Positions 1-11,318 of a stretch of 64,000 nt of DNA are shown here, in pieces. Positions within the stretch are counted from its first letter, which is position 1. Every line of letters starts with the position of its first letter. This DNA comes from an uncultured Pelagibacteraceae bacterium (GTDB lineage Bacteria > Pseudomonadota > Alphaproteobacteria > Pelagibacterales > Pelagibacteraceae). The notes beneath the pieces are model-generated. The model was not told the DNA's origin. It ran no database searches and worked only from the letters and a program-made list of their open reading frames with translations. The stretch spans positions 18,519 through 82,518 of the forward strand of contig CACHFM010000005.1 in NCBI GenBank assembly GCA_902579105.1. Reading direction: 5' to 3'. Made by a program: the position numbers and the translations under genes.

Positions 1-2
1 GT

Positions 3-434
3 CAGTACGGAAAAAAGTGGATTTCAATTAAAGGAAATTTATTTGTAAGTTTTTTTTATGAATTAAAAAATATAAATCTATCTTTGTCAGTTATAACTAA
101 AATTAATTGTTTATTAGTAAAAAAATTAATAGAAAATTATTATAAAAAAAAAATTGTATATAAAAAACCAAATGATTTATTAATAAATAAAAAAAAAATA
201 TGTGGAATATTACATGAAACTATCTCGATATCAGAAAAAAAATTCTTGATTGTTGGTATTGGGATAAATTTAGTAAAAAGTCCAAAAATTAAAAATTACC
301 CCACAACAAATTTACTTGAATTAATAAATAAAAATGTCAATAAACTAGTTTTTGAAAATGAACTAAAACTACTTTTTGAAAAAAATTTATCAAGGATGTA
401 TAAAATTAATTTTAAATTAAATAAAAATAAATGA
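3..434 (+). CDS. birA: biotin--[acetyl-CoA-carboxylase] ligase, C-terminal part (5' truncated by window)
   Basis: Frame open from nt 3: QYGKKWISIKGNLFVSFFYEL... resembles the BirA catalytic region; precedes coaX as in relatives. Confidence 0.8.
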   Translation, partial: QYGKKWISIKGNLFVSFFYELKNINLSLSVITKINCLLVKKLIENYYKKKIVYKKPNDLLINKKKICGILHETISISEKKFLIVGIGINLVKSPKIKNYPTTNLLELINKNVNKLVFENELKLLFEKNLSRMYKINFKLNKNK

Positions 435-1177
435 AAATTTTAGGAGATATTGGTAACACTGAAACTAAAGTTTGTTTGGTTTCATCAAATAATAGAATAA
501 TAAAAAAAATATCTTTTTTAACCAAAAATGTAAATCAATCTAAATTGAATAAATTATTTAATAATTTTAAAATTGATTATAGAAAAATTAATAAAATAGT
601 TTTTTGTAGCGTGGTACCTAATTCTTTTAATTTAATTAAGAGCTTATTATCAAAAAAAACAAAAGTTAAATGTTACGAAGTTAAAAATCTAAATTTAAAA
701 TCGTTAATAAAAATTAATGTTAATTATAATCAAGTTGGATCAGACAGAATAACAAATGCAATAAGCTTAATGGACAATAAAAAAAACTTTATCATTCTCG
801 ATTTTGGAACAGCTACAACTTTTGATGTGTTAATAAAAGATACATATGTTGGAGGGATTATTGCCCCTGGTATTAAATTGTCGCTTAATACTCTTTCGGA
901 CAAGGCAACTTTAATACCTAGGATTAATTTAAAAAAAATTAACAAAGTAATAGGCAAAGACACAATTTCTGCAGTTAGATCTGGTTTTTTTTGGGGTTAT
1001 GCTGGTTTAATTGACAATATTATTAAATTAATTAAGAAAGAAACTGGGAAATCCTTTAAAGTAATAATTACTGGAGGATTTTCAAATTTTTTTAAAAAAT
1101 CAATAAAAACGAAAGTAAGTCACAATAAAGATATCACAATTAAAGGTCTTATTAAGATCTCAAAATTAATTAAATAA
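431..1177 (+). CDS. coaX: type III pantothenate kinase
   Basis: ILGDIGNTETK N-terminus, DFGTATTFDV and GGIIAPG motifs. Confidence 0.93.
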   Translation: MKILGDIGNTETKVCLVSSNNRIIKKISFLTKNVNQSKLNKLFNNFKIDYRKINKIVFCSVVPNSFNLIKSLLSKKTKVKCYEVKNLNLKSLIKINVNYNQVGSDRITNAISLMDNKKNFIILDFGTATTFDVLIKDTYVGGIIAPGIKLSLNTLSDKATLIPRINLKKINKVIGKDTISAVRSGFFWGYAGLIDNIIKLIKKETGKSFKVIITGGFSNFFKKSIKTKVSHNKDITIKGLIKISKLIK

Positions 1178-1178
1178 A

Positions 1179-2837
1179 ATGAAAGATGAACTATTATTTT
1201 GTCCACTAGGTGGATCTGGTGAAATAGGAATGAACATGAATCTATTTGGTTATGGTCAGCCAAGCGACCACAAGTGGATAATGGTTGATATAGGCGTTAC
1301 ATTTGCTGATGATACTGTTCCAGGAGTCGATTTAATTTATCCAGATCCAAGTTTTATAGTTGAAAGAAAGGATAATTTATTAGGTATAGTTTTAACTCAC
1401 GCTCATGAAGATCATATTGGAGCAATTGCACATTTATGGCCTAAATTAAAATGTAAAATATTTGCAACTCCATTTACAGCCTTACTTATAAAAGAAAAAT
1501 TTAAAGAGAAACAAATTGATATAACTAAAGATTTACAAATTGTTGAACTGAATGGTAAAGTATTATTAGATCCATTTGAAATCGAATACATAACACTTAC
1601 ACACTCAATATTAGAGCCTAATGGTTTAAGAATTAAAACTCCTGCAGGCACTGTCTTGCACACTGGTGACTGGAAAGTTGATCCTAACCCATTGATTGGA
1701 GATAAAATTAATGAAAAAAGATTAAAAGAAATAGGTGAAGAAGGAGTTCTTGCTATGATTTGTGACTCAACAAATGTTTTTAGTGTTGGAAGATCAGGAT
1801 CAGAATTAGATGTAAGAAAAAATTTATTAAATATTGTGTCTCGATTAAAAAAAAGAATTATCATTACCTCATTTGCCTCAAACGTAGCTAGAATGGAATC
1901 TGCTTTTTATTGTGCTGAGAAAACTGGTCGTCAAATTTCATTAGTAGGAAGATCAATGCACCGAATTTATAAGGCAGCTAGACAATGTGGATATTTAAAG
2001 AATACAATTGAGCCAATTGATCCAAGAGAATCTAAAAATTTTTCAAGAGAGAAAATAGTTTATCTATGCACAGGCAGTCAAGGTGAGCCAATGGGTGCAA
2101 TGATGAGAATTTCAAACTATGTACATCCTGATGTTTTTATAGAGGAAGGTGATGCGGTAATATTTTCATCTAAAATTATTCCTGGTAATGAAAAAAAATT
2201 ATATAAACTTCATAACCAATTGGTTAAAGAGGGAATAGAGGTAATTTCTGAAGACACTGAATTTGTACATGTTTCGGGCCATCCTAACAGAGAAGATTTA
2301 AAGGATATGTATAACTGGGTTAAACCTAAGTGCGTAATTCCTGTTCATGGAGAACACAGACATATGATTGAGCACATTAATTTTGCAAAAGAAATGCAAG
2401 TACCTTATCCAGTTCAAGTAGAAAATGGCGATATTGTTAAGTTATATCCCGGAAAAAAACCAGCTGTTTATGATAAAGCACCAAGCGGAAGATTATATCT
2501 CGATGGAAATATAAGTGTAGATGAGGATGCACAATCTATAAAAGATAGAAAGAATTTAAGCGCAAATGGATATTTAGTTGTAACAATAATGATTACACCT
2601 AAAGGCAATATTCATAGTAATCCAATATTATCATTTAAGGGTTTACCTGTTGATGAAAAAGATGAATTTATCTATGGTTTAGAAGAAGAAATCAAAAAAA
2701 CAACCAGATCATTTAAAATTGGAAGTAAGCAGCAAGAAAAAAATTTGATTGATGCTCTTAAAATTGCTTGTAGAAAATTTTCAAAAGAAAAAACTGGAAA
2801 AAAACCTTTTACAAATATCAATTTAGTAAATATTTAA
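1179..2837 (+). CDS. rnj: ribonuclease J-type metallo-beta-lactamase
   Basis: THAHEDHIGA metal-binding motif, PVHGEHRH, beta-CASP architecture. Confidence 0.93.
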   Translation: MKDELLFCPLGGSGEIGMNMNLFGYGQPSDHKWIMVDIGVTFADDTVPGVDLIYPDPSFIVERKDNLLGIVLTHAHEDHIGAIAHLWPKLKCKIFATPFTALLIKEKFKEKQIDITKDLQIVELNGKVLLDPFEIEYITLTHSILEPNGLRIKTPAGTVLHTGDWKVDPNPLIGDKINEKRLKEIGEEGVLAMICDSTNVFSVGRSGSELDVRKNLLNIVSRLKKRIIITSFASNVARMESAFYCAEKTGRQISLVGRSMHRIYKAARQCGYLKNTIEPIDPRESKNFSREKIVYLCTGSQGEPMGAMMRISNYVHPDVFIEEGDAVIFSSKIIPGNEKKLYKLHNQLVKEGIEVISEDTEFVHVSGHPNREDLKDMYNWVKPKCVIPVHGEHRHMIEHINFAKEMQVPYPVQVENGDIVKLYPGKKPAVYDKAPSGRLYLDGNISVDEDAQSIKDRKNLSANGYLVVTIMITPKGNIHSNPILSFKGLPVDEKDEFIYGLEEEIKKTTRSFKIGSKQQEKNLIDALKIACRKFSKEKTGKKPFTNINLVNI

Positions 2838-2874
2838 TTTGAATATTTAAATATAAGAAATATTATTAATTAAG

Positions 2875-4209
2875 ATGCTTATATCAAAATCATTTATACC
2901 AATTTTAAAAAATAATCCATCTGAAGCCAAAATTAAGTCTCATCAGTTAATGTTAAGAGTTGGAATGATAAAGCAAGCATCAGCAGGTATTTATTCTTGG
3001 TTACCTCTTGGATTTAAAGTAATGAAAAAAATTGAAAATATTGTTCGTCAAGAACAAGACAAAATTGGCGCACAAGAAATATTAATGCCAACAATTCAAT
3101 CAAGTGAAATATGGAAAGAAAGCGGTAGATATGATGATTATGGTGAAGAGATGCTTAGAATTAAAGATCGTCAAAATCGAGAAATGCTTTATGGACCAAC
3201 TAATGAAGAACAAGTTACTGAAATTTTTAGATCATCAATAAAATCTTATAAATCATTACCTCAACTTTTATATCATATACAATGGAAATTTAGAGATGAG
3301 ATAAGACCTCGTTTTGGAATTATGAGAGGTAGAGAATTTTATATGAAAGATGCATATTCGTTTGATATAACTGATGATGACGCATTTTACTCATACAATA
3401 AATTTTTTTTATCTTATCTTAGAACGTTCAAAAGATTATCGTTAACAGCTATACCCATGGCAGCAGACACTGGACCAATAGGTGGAAATCTATCACATGA
3501 GTTTGTAATTCTTGCTGATACAGGTGAGAGTAAAATTTTTACAGATAAAAGAATTTTTGAATTAAATTGTGATAATACAAAATTGGACAAATCATCACTA
3601 GAACAAATGAGAAAAATGTATGAGCAATATTATGCTGTAACTGATGAAAAATTTAATAAAGATGATTTTGAAAAAATTGTTAATAAAGAAAATAGATTAA
3701 TAACTAAAGGTATAGAAGTAGGGCATATTTTTTATTTTGGTGATAAATATTCAAAAGCAATGAATACGGCAGTTGATCTACCAGGTGGAAAAAAAGATTT
3801 TGTTAAAATGGGCTCTTATGGAATTGGAGTATCAAGATTAGTAGGAGCAATTATAGAGGCTAAATATGATGATAAGAATGAAATCATGAAATGGCCATTG
3901 TCTGTTGCTCCTTATGATATAGGGATTATACCTATGATAAATAAAAACGATACGTCAGCATTAGAAAAAGCTAATAATATTTACCTTCATTTAAAAAAAA
4001 ATAATATTGATGCAATTATTGATGATACGGAAGAAAATTTTTCATCAAAAATAAAAAAAATGAATTTAATTGGCGTACCATATCAAGTTATTATAGGAAA
4101 AAAAACTGAAGGAGATCTTTTAGAATTTAAAGAAATTGGTGGTGAAACTCAAAATTTATTTTTAGATAAAATCATAAAAATCATAACAAAACAAAAAGCT
4201 TCAAATTGA
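2875..4209 (+). CDS. proS: prolyl-tRNA synthetase (short alphaproteobacterial form)
   Basis: Class II aaRS motifs, GPTNEEQVTE, GSYGIGVSRLVGA. Confidence 0.95.
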   Translation: MLISKSFIPILKNNPSEAKIKSHQLMLRVGMIKQASAGIYSWLPLGFKVMKKIENIVRQEQDKIGAQEILMPTIQSSEIWKESGRYDDYGEEMLRIKDRQNREMLYGPTNEEQVTEIFRSSIKSYKSLPQLLYHIQWKFRDEIRPRFGIMRGREFYMKDAYSFDITDDDAFYSYNKFFLSYLRTFKRLSLTAIPMAADTGPIGGNLSHEFVILADTGESKIFTDKRIFELNCDNTKLDKSSLEQMRKMYEQYYAVTDEKFNKDDFEKIVNKENRLITKGIEVGHIFYFGDKYSKAMNTAVDLPGGKKDFVKMGSYGIGVSRLVGAIIEAKYDDKNEIMKWPLSVAPYDIGIIPMINKNDTSALEKANNIYLHLKKNNIDAIIDDTEENFSSKIKKMNLIGVPYQVIIGKKTEGDLLEFKEIGGETQNLFLDKIIKIITKQKASN

Positions 4210-5441
4210 TTTCTACATTAGAAAAAGAAATTACTTTTAGATTTTTAAAAGCTAGAAAAAAAGACGGTTTTTTAAATATTATTTCAATATTTTCATTTAT
4301 AGGAATAAGTCTTGGCGTTGCAGTTTTAATAATTGTTATGTCAGTTATGAATGGTTTTAGAACAGAACTTATTAATAAAATTGTAGGTTTTAATTCGCAT
4401 ATAACCATTAAGTCATATGATGAAAAAGGCGTTGATCAAAGTAAATTAAATAATAAAAACTTAAAATTTATATCAGAGAGCATTATATTTAGTAACTCAG
4501 GTGAAGCAATAATATTAAAAAATAATAAATCAAAAGGTATCGTTTTAAGAGGCTATAATAGCAATGATTTCTCTAATTTAAAAATTATAAACAATAACAA
4601 ATTTAAAGGAAATAAATCTGAGCTAAATAAAAATTTTATTTCAATAGGAAACGAACTAAGTTTTGCTTTAGACCTAGAAATTGGAGATGAAATTACTTTA
4701 ATGTCTCCTTCTGGTGTAGAAACGATAATTGGTAGTATGCCTAAACAAAAAACTTTTATAGTAACGTCAATTTTTAATAGTGGTCTAGCAGATTTTGACA
4801 ATAGTATAGCATTAATTAATTTGGATACATTGGATGAGTTTTTTGGTTACAATATTTATGATAGAAATATAGAAATTTATTTAAAAAATCCTAATAATAT
4901 TCAAACACAAAAACAAGTTGTTAAAAATATTTTTAATGAAGAGTTTGTTTATAGTTGGGCAGACATGAACAATTCGTTATTTTCTGCACTTAAAGTTGAA
5001 CGTAATGTTATGTTTATAATATTGTCTCTAATAATTATAGTTGCAGCTTTTAATATTATTTCTGGTTTGACAATTTTAGTAAAAAATAAAACTAGAGATA
5101 TTGCTATATTAAAATCTATAGGCGTTTTAAACAAATCAATTGTTAAAATCTTTTTTTTAATTGGTATCATAATTGGAACTTCAGCAACTATATTTGGAAT
5201 TTTATTAGGTGTAACATTCTCAATTTACATAGAAAATTTTAGACAATTTTTGAGCTCTACATTTAATATAAGTTTATTTCCTGAAGAAATTTATTTTTTA
5301 AGTAAAATGCCTTCTGAGATAAATCCGAGTTCAATTTTATTAATATCAATTTGTTCAATAATAATAACAATTATTGTATCAATATTCCCAGCTATTAAAG
5401 CTGCAAAATTAGATCCAATTAAAGCATTAAAATATGAATAA
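4206..5441 (+). CDS. lolC: lipoprotein-releasing ABC transporter permease (LolC/E family), TTG start
   Basis: Four-TM FtsX/MacB-type permease; overlaps proS stop (TTGA); followed by LolD-like ATPase. Confidence 0.9.
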   Translation: MISTLEKEITFRFLKARKKDGFLNIISIFSFIGISLGVAVLIIVMSVMNGFRTELINKIVGFNSHITIKSYDEKGVDQSKLNNKNLKFISESIIFSNSGEAIILKNNKSKGIVLRGYNSNDFSNLKIINNNKFKGNKSELNKNFISIGNELSFALDLEIGDEITLMSPSGVETIIGSMPKQKTFIVTSIFNSGLADFDNSIALINLDTLDEFFGYNIYDRNIEIYLKNPNNIQTQKQVVKNIFNEEFVYSWADMNNSLFSALKVERNVMFIILSLIIIVAAFNIISGLTILVKNKTRDIAILKSIGVLNKSIVKIFFLIGIIIGTSATIFGILLGVTFSIYIENFRQFLSSTFNISLFPEEIYFLSKMPSEINPSSILLISICSIIITIIVSIFPAIKAAKLDPIKALKYE

Positions 5442-6111
5442 TTTTCTTCAACTAAAAAATATTTCAAAAAGTTTTAAAACTGAAAAAAAAATTAAAGTTT
5501 TAAAGAATTTATCTTATAATTTTAGTAAAGGAAAAATTTATTCATTAATGGGTCCTTCGGGTTCAGGCAAATCTACATTGTTAAACTTAATTTCTTTAAT
5601 TGATAGACCTACCATTGGAAACATAAAGTTTAACAATACCACAATTAATTTTAATCAAAATAAGATCAATGATATTTTTAGAGCTAAAAATATAGGAATT
5701 ATTTATCAGGAAAATAATCTACTTCCGGACTTTACAGCTTTAGAAAATGTATATTTGGCAAATTTATCAATTAATAATAATAAAGATTTAGCGTTATCAA
5801 AGGCAGAAAATTTATTAAAAAAAGTAGGTTTATCAAATCGATTAGATCATTTCCCTTCCCAATTATCTGGTGGCGAGTGTCAAAGAGTAGCCATTTCAAG
5901 AGCTATAATTAATGATCCAGAAATCATTCTTGCCGATGAACCAACAGGAAGTTTAGATTTTAATACAGCAAAAGATATTTTTGAAATTTTAAACAATCAA
6001 AAACAATCAAATAGGTTAATAATTTTTGCAACCCATAATAGATATTTTGCTAATAAAGCAGATTATCTTTTGGAGATGATAGATGGTAGTATAAAACCTA
6101 CTTATGTCTGA
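5434..6111 (+). CDS. lolD: lipoprotein-releasing ABC transporter ATP-binding protein
   Basis: Walker [10 protein letters not shown], signature LSGGECQR, Walker B IILADEPT. Confidence 0.92.
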   Translation: MNNFLQLKNISKSFKTEKKIKVLKNLSYNFSKGKIYSLMGPSGSGKSTLLNLISLIDRPTIGNIKFNNTTINFNQNKINDIFRAKNIGIIYQENNLLPDFTALENVYLANLSINNNKDLALSKAENLLKKVGLSNRLDHFPSQLSGGECQRVAISRAIINDPEIILADEPTGSLDFNTAKDIFEILNNQKQSNRLIIFATHNRYFANKADYLLEMIDGSIKPTYV

Positions 6112-9100
6112 GTCTTCAATTCAAAACTTTAATCATTTAAAAATACATTCACAATACTCTATTTGCGAAGGTGCAATTAAAATTGAGGATTTACAGAATA
6201 TTTCAAAATCAAATAAAATTAAATCTTTAGCATTATGTGATACCACTAATCTGTGTGGAGCTCTTGAGTTTGCAGAAAAGATTTCAAAAGTTGGAACTCA
6301 ACCAATTATAGGAACTCAAATTAATTTTAAATATGGAGATACTATTGGTTTACTTCCTTTATTTTCTTTAAATGAGGAAGGTTATAAAAGAATTATTAAA
6401 TTATCTTCGTTATCTTATATTGATAATGATGGAATGTCAGATCCATATATTGAGTTTGATGATTTATTAAATGACACTAAAGGCGTTTCTATATTTTCAG
6501 GAACTTTTTTAGGATTATTTGGAAAATTATTTGATAAAGGCCAATTTAACGAAATAAATAATCTATATATAAAACTTAAATCCAGTTTTAGTGATCGTTT
6601 TTATTTAGAAATACAGCGTCATAATGATCAGAATGAATCAGATTTTGAAAAATTTAATTTAAAAAAATCTTTTGAATTACAAATACCGTTAATTGCTACA
6701 AACGAAGTTTTTTATTTAAATAAGGATATGCATGAAGCTCATGATGCTTTGATTTGTATTGGCAATAAAACTTACATCAATGATAAAGACAGAGTAAGAT
6801 TTAGTGACCAGCATTATCTAAAAACTAACTCAGAAATGTCACAATTATTTTCTGATTTACCTGAAGCTTTAGAGAATAATTATAATTTTCCTTTAAGATG
6901 TAATTTTAGACCTTTATTTTCAAATCCAATTTTGCCAAATATTAGTTCTGAAAAAGGTGGAAATGCTGATGATATATTAAAAGAAGATTCATTAGCTGGT
7001 TTACAAAATAAGTTTAAACAAGTTTTTGGAATTGAGGATAATGATCTTAAAAATAATAAATCTTATATTGATTACAAAAATAGACTGAATCACGAACTAT
7101 CAATTATTATTGAAATGAAATACTCTAGTTATTTTCTTATTGTATCTGATTATATTAAGTGGGCAAAAAATAATGATATTCCCGTTGGTCCAGGAAGAGG
7201 GTCTGGAGCAGGATCTTTAGTTGCATGGTGTCTTTCAATTACTGATATAGATCCAATTAAATTTAATTTAATTTTTGAAAGATTTTTAAATCCTGATCGT
7301 ATTTCAATGCCTGACTTTGATATCGACTTTTGTGAACAAAAAAGAGATCTTGTATTCGAATATTTAACACAAAAATATAAAGATAGTGTTGCTCATATAA
7401 TAACTTTTGGAAAGTTAAAAGCCAGAATGGTTATTAGGGATGTTGGAAGAGTTTTAGGTTTGCCATATGGTTTTGTAGATAGTATTTCAAAGATGATCCC
7501 ATTCGATCCATCAAGACCTCAAAATTTGACTGAATGTATTTCTGGAGAACCAAGACTACAAAAACTAATTAAAGATGATCCTAGGGTTAAAAAATTAACC
7601 GATCTTTCTTTGAAATTAGAAGGTTTAAATAGAAATGTTGCAACTCATGCTGCAGGTGTTGTAATAGCTGATAAAAAACTTACTGAGGTAGTTCCTTTAT
7701 ATAAAGATGCCTCAGCAGATTTACTTTTACCATCTACTCAATTTGATATGTATTCAGCAGAAAATGCAGGATTAATTAAATTTGATTTTTTAGGCTTAAA
7801 GACTCTTACAGTAATCAGCAACACTCAAAAATTAATAAAAAAAGTTAATAATGACTTTGAAATAGAAAAAATTAATTATGAGGATCAAAAAGTTTTTGAT
7901 CTTTTATCAACAGGTAAAACAGTTGGTCTATTTCAAATTGAAAGTACAGGAATGAGAGAAGCTTTGATGCAGATGAAACCAAATCATATTGAAGATATAA
8001 TAGCACTTGTTGCACTTTATAGACCCGGTCCGATGAGCAACATACCAATATATAATGACTGTAAACATGGCAAACAAACTCCTGATTATCTTCATCCACT
8101 ACTAGAGGATATTCTTAAACCTACATATGGTGTCATTATTTATCAAGAACAAGTAATGCAAATAGCACAAAAATTATCTGGATTTACAGCTGGTCAAGCA
8201 GATCTTTTAAGAAGAGCAATGGGTAAAAAGAAAAGGGCAGAATTAGAAAAACAAAAACAAGGTTTTATTAATGGTGCATTGAAAAATGGTATAGCTAAGG
8301 ATGTTGCTGCAGGAATTTTCTTAAAAATTGAACCTTTTGCTGAATATGGTTTTAACAAAAGTCATGCTGCAGCATATGCAATAATTTCATATCAAACTGC
8401 CTTCTTAAAAACTTATTATCCAAATGAATTTATAGCTGCTTCAATGTCAATGGATATTTCAAATCAAAATAAATTAAGTGAGTTTTATGAAGAATTACTT
8501 AGATTAAATACAGATGTTGTTAGACCAGATATAAATGAGTGTTTTGAGGATTTTAAAACTTATAATAATAAATTTTATTATGCACTTGGAGGCATTAAAG
8601 CTGTAGGATATGAAGCTATTTCCAATATTGTAAAAGAAAGATTACAAAATGGAAAATTTCAATCAATTAATGATTTTTTAAACAGGGTTAATCCCAAAGA
8701 TATCAACAAACTACAACTAGAGGGATTAGTTAAGGCAGGTGCTTTTGATAGTTTAAATTCTAATAGAAAAGCATTGTTTGAATCAATTCCAAATTTGATT
8801 TTAAAAAATAAAAATATCTATGAAAACAAAGTTAATAATCAAAAAGATTTATTCACAGAAGAACAAGAATATCATAATAATATTGTTAATGATATACAAG
8901 ATTGGAAATTTGAAGAAAGATTATCAAAAGAATTTGAAGCAGTAGGTTTTTTTATTTCAGATCATCCATTAAATCAATTTACAGAAATTTTTAATGATTA
9001 TAAAATTATAGATTATTTAAATTTTAATAATAATAAAATTAAAGAATCAAATGTTGCAGCAACACTATTAAAAATACAAGAGAGAAAAACAGCAAAAGGA

Positions 9101-9517
9101 AATTCTTATGCTGTATTAAAATTAACTGATTTAAGTAGTGTTTATGAATTATTTATATTTTCAGACATTTTAGAAAATAATAGAGAGATTCTTAAAGAAG
9201 GTAATTCGTTAATTTTAACTTTAATTAAAAATATATCAAATGATGATAATAGATTTAAAAGAGTGAATGTTCAAAAAGTTGCTTCTTTAAAAGATTTGTT
9301 TAATAGTCCAATAAGTGAAGCTTCATTTGATGTAAAGTCTAATACACAAATTGAAGAAATTTCAAAAATTTTAAAAAATGAAGGTAAAACTAAGATAAAT
9401 ATAAATCTAATTACAAAAGATAAAAATCTAAAATTTAAACTTAAAAAACCAAGAAATTTAGATAGAAAGTCACTTAATTTATTAAGAAAAAGAGAAATTT
9501 TTACTTCTATTGCTTAA
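6104..9517 (+). CDS. dnaE: DNA polymerase III alpha subunit
   Basis: 1137 aa; PHP domain start, GPGRGSGAGSLVAW, PDFDIDFCE motifs. Confidence 0.97.
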   Translation: MSESSIQNFNHLKIHSQYSICEGAIKIEDLQNISKSNKIKSLALCDTTNLCGALEFAEKISKVGTQPIIGTQINFKYGDTIGLLPLFSLNEEGYKRIIKLSSLSYIDNDGMSDPYIEFDDLLNDTKGVSIFSGTFLGLFGKLFDKGQFNEINNLYIKLKSSFSDRFYLEIQRHNDQNESDFEKFNLKKSFELQIPLIATNEVFYLNKDMHEAHDALICIGNKTYINDKDRVRFSDQHYLKTNSEMSQLFSDLPEALENNYNFPLRCNFRPLFSNPILPNISSEKGGNADDILKEDSLAGLQNKFKQVFGIEDNDLKNNKSYIDYKNRLNHELSIIIEMKYSSYFLIVSDYIKWAKNNDIPVGPGRGSGAGSLVAWCLSITDIDPIKFNLIFERFLNPDRISMPDFDIDFCEQKRDLVFEYLTQKYKDSVAHIITFGKLKARMVIRDVGRVLGLPYGFVDSISKMIPFDPSRPQNLTECISGEPRLQKLIKDDPRVKKLTDLSLKLEGLNRNVATHAAGVVIADKKLTEVVPLYKDASADLLLPSTQFDMYSAENAGLIKFDFLGLKTLTVISNTQKLIKKVNNDFEIEKINYEDQKVFDLLSTGKTVGLFQIESTGMREALMQMKPNHIEDIIALVALYRPGPMSNIPIYNDCKHGKQTPDYLHPLLEDILKPTYGVIIYQEQVMQIAQKLSGFTAGQADLLRRAMGKKKRAELEKQKQGFINGALKNGIAKDVAAGIFLKIEPFAEYGFNKSHAAAYAIISYQTAFLKTYYPNEFIAASMSMDISNQNKLSEFYEELLRLNTDVVRPDINECFEDFKTYNNKFYYALGGIKAVGYEAISNIVKERLQNGKFQSINDFLNRVNPKDINKLQLEGLVKAGAFDSLNSNRKALFESIPNLILKNKNIYENKVNNQKDLFTEEQEYHNNIVNDIQDWKFEERLSKEFEAVGFFISDHPLNQFTEIFNDYKIIDYLNFNNNKIKESNVAATLLKIQERKTAKGNSYAVLKLTDLSSVYELFIFSDILENNREILKEGNSLILTLIKNISNDDNRFKRVNVQKVASLKDLFNSPISEASFDVKSNTQIEEISKILKNEGKTKININLITKDKNLKFKLKKPRNLDRKSLNLLRKREIFTSIA

Positions 9518-9577
9518 TTATATCTTGTTAAATTGCTAAAATATTAGTACATAATTCGTAAATTAAATTAACACGCA

Positions 9578-9640
9578 CACAGTTGTTGGTTTTATACCTC
9601 CGGTCCTTAATTGGAAATTACTGTGGTGGCTTAACCGGGA
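9578..9640 (+). promoter_or_regulatory. candidate rpsB 5' leader, H-type pseudoknot overlapping the SD
   Basis: Stem 1 CACAGT 9578-9583 / ACTGTG 9620-9625; stem 2 CCGGT 9600-9604 / ACCGG 9634-9638; interleaved order; GGGA 9637-9640 lies just upstream of the ATG at 9647. Confidence 0.7.
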
Positions 9641-9646
9641 ATAAAT

Positions 9647-10465
9647 ATGAAAATACCTAACTTAACAATACAACAATTATTAGAAGCAGGAGTACATCTA
9701 GGTCATAAAACTTTAAGATGGAATCCAAAAATGAAAAAATATATTTTTGGAAAAAGAGATGCTATTCACATTATAGATTTAACCCAAACACTTGAGCTTA
9801 CAAAATTAGCTCTAGAACAAGTTTATAATACAATAGCAAATAATGGAAAAATTTTATTTGTATCTACAAAAAAACAAGCCTCCGAAGCAATAGCAGAAGT
9901 AGCAAAGGAAACAGATCAATATTTTGTAAATTATAGATGGTTAGGTGGAATGCTAACTAACTGGGGTACAATTTCTAATTCAATTAAAAAATTGAAAAAA
10001 TTAGAAGTCGATTTGGTATCTGAAAATAGAGGATTTACCAAAAAAGAACTTTTAAAAATGAGTGTTAAAAAAGATAAACTTCAAAGATCATTGGGAGGGA
10101 TTGCAGAAATGAAAAAAATTCCTGATTTAGTATTTATAATAGATACAAATTATGAGTCTCTAGCAATTGCTGAGTCAGCAAAACTCAGAATTCCAATAAT
10201 AGCAATTTTAGACAGTAATTCTAACCCTGATAATATTGATTTTCCTATACCAGGTAATGATGATGCAAGAAGAGCAATAGATCTTTATTGCAACTTAATT
10301 AAAGAAACAATTATCAATGCAAAAGGTTCTTTGTCTGAAGCAGAAAAAAAAAAAATTACTGTAAAAGAAAATAATGAAAAAGATAAATCTAAAACAATTC
10401 AAGAATTAGATAGAGAAAAATTAGAAAAAAAATTCTCAAAAGAAAAAAAAGAAAAATTAAATTAG
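9647..10465 (+). CDS. rpsB: 30S ribosomal protein S2
   Basis: [25 protein letters not shown]. Confidence 0.97.
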   Translation: MKIPNLTIQQLLEAGVHLGHKTLRWNPKMKKYIFGKRDAIHIIDLTQTLELTKLALEQVYNTIANNGKILFVSTKKQASEAIAEVAKETDQYFVNYRWLGGMLTNWGTISNSIKKLKKLEVDLVSENRGFTKKELLKMSVKKDKLQRSLGGIAEMKKIPDLVFIIDTNYESLAIAESAKLRIPIIAILDSNSNPDNIDFPIPGNDDARRAIDLYCNLIKETIINAKGSLSEAEKKKITVKENNEKDKSKTIQELDREKLEKKFSKEKKEKLN

Positions 10466-10466
10466 T

Positions 10467-11318
10467 ATGAATGACATTGATAAAGTAAAGAAATTGAGAG
10501 AAGCTACTGGAGCTGGTTTTAAAGATTGTAACCTAGCAGTAAAAGAATCTGGCGGTGATTTAGATAAAGCTATTGAAATATTAAGAGTTAAAGGCATTTC
10601 AAAAGCATCAAAAAAAATGACTAGAGATGCTAAAGAAGGAGTGATTGCGTTAAGTGGTGATGAAAATAAAACTTCAGTAATTGAAGTTAATTGTGAAACA
10701 GATTTTGTTGCAAAAAACGAAGATTTCACAAATTTTGTTAAGGAATTAAGCGAATTAAATAATCAAAAAAATTCTAATATTGATGAATTAAAAAATTCTA
10801 AAATGAAAAATGGCGAAACTGTTGAGGATAATATTGTAGCTTTGATCGCCAAAATTGGAGAAAAAATAACAATTGGTAAAGCAAAGACAATAAATAATTC
10901 AGGTACAATAAATAATCATTATCTACACACAGTTATAAAAGATAATATTGCAAAATTAGCTGTTGTAGTATCTTTGGAAACAAAAGATAATTCTGATGTA
11001 ATTAAAAATTTTGGAAAACAACTTTCTATGCATATAGCTGCATCCAATCCTTTGGCATTAGAATCTAATTTAATCGATCAGTCAGTAATTGATAAAGAAC
11101 AAGAACTTGTTAATGAAGAATTAAAAAATTCCGGAAAACCTGAAGATATTGCAAAAAAGATTAGCTTAGGTAAAATGAGTAAGTTTAAAGAGGAAAATGC
11201 TCTATTATCACAAGCATGGGTAATGGAACCAAAAAAGAAAGTTAAAGATATTATAAAAGAACTTTCAATTGCTGATTTAAAAATTAAAGAGTTTTTTAGA
11301 TTAAAGATTGGAGAATAA
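10467..11318 (+). CDS. tsf: elongation factor Ts
   Basis: [35 protein letters not shown]. Confidence 0.97.
   Translation: MNDIDKVKKLREATGAGFKDCNLAVKESGGDLDKAIEILRVKGISKASKKMTRDAKEGVIALSGDENKTSVIEVNCETDFVAKNEDFTNFVKELSELNNQKNSNIDELKNSKMKNGETVEDNIVALIAKIGEKITIGKAKTINNSGTINNHYLHTVIKDNIAKLAVVVSLETKDNSDVIKNFGKQLSMHIAASNPLALESNLIDQSVIDKEQELVNEELKNSGKPEDIAKKISLGKMSKFKEENALLSQAWVMEPKKKVKDIIKELSIADLKIKEFFRLKIGE

Noticed and set aside
730-963. Antisense ORF 77 aa opposite coaX
   Set aside because: Opposite a well-supported gene, no family features or SD; typical shadow ORF
1412-1864. Antisense ORF 150 aa opposite rnj
   Set aside because: Shadow of a conserved coding frame; no recognisable domain
4181-4408. 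Antisense ORF across proS/lolC junction, plus similar ones at 4553-4801, 4949-5170, 10457-10729, 11078-11362, 19351-19581, 29460-29720, 41077-41424, 44102-44386, 45834-46088, 62889-63077
   Set aside because: All lie opposite confidently assigned genes and show no family motifs
7872-8099. Cys-rich antisense ORF inside dnaE
   Set aside because: Composition reflects the reverse complement of dnaE codons; no supporting signal
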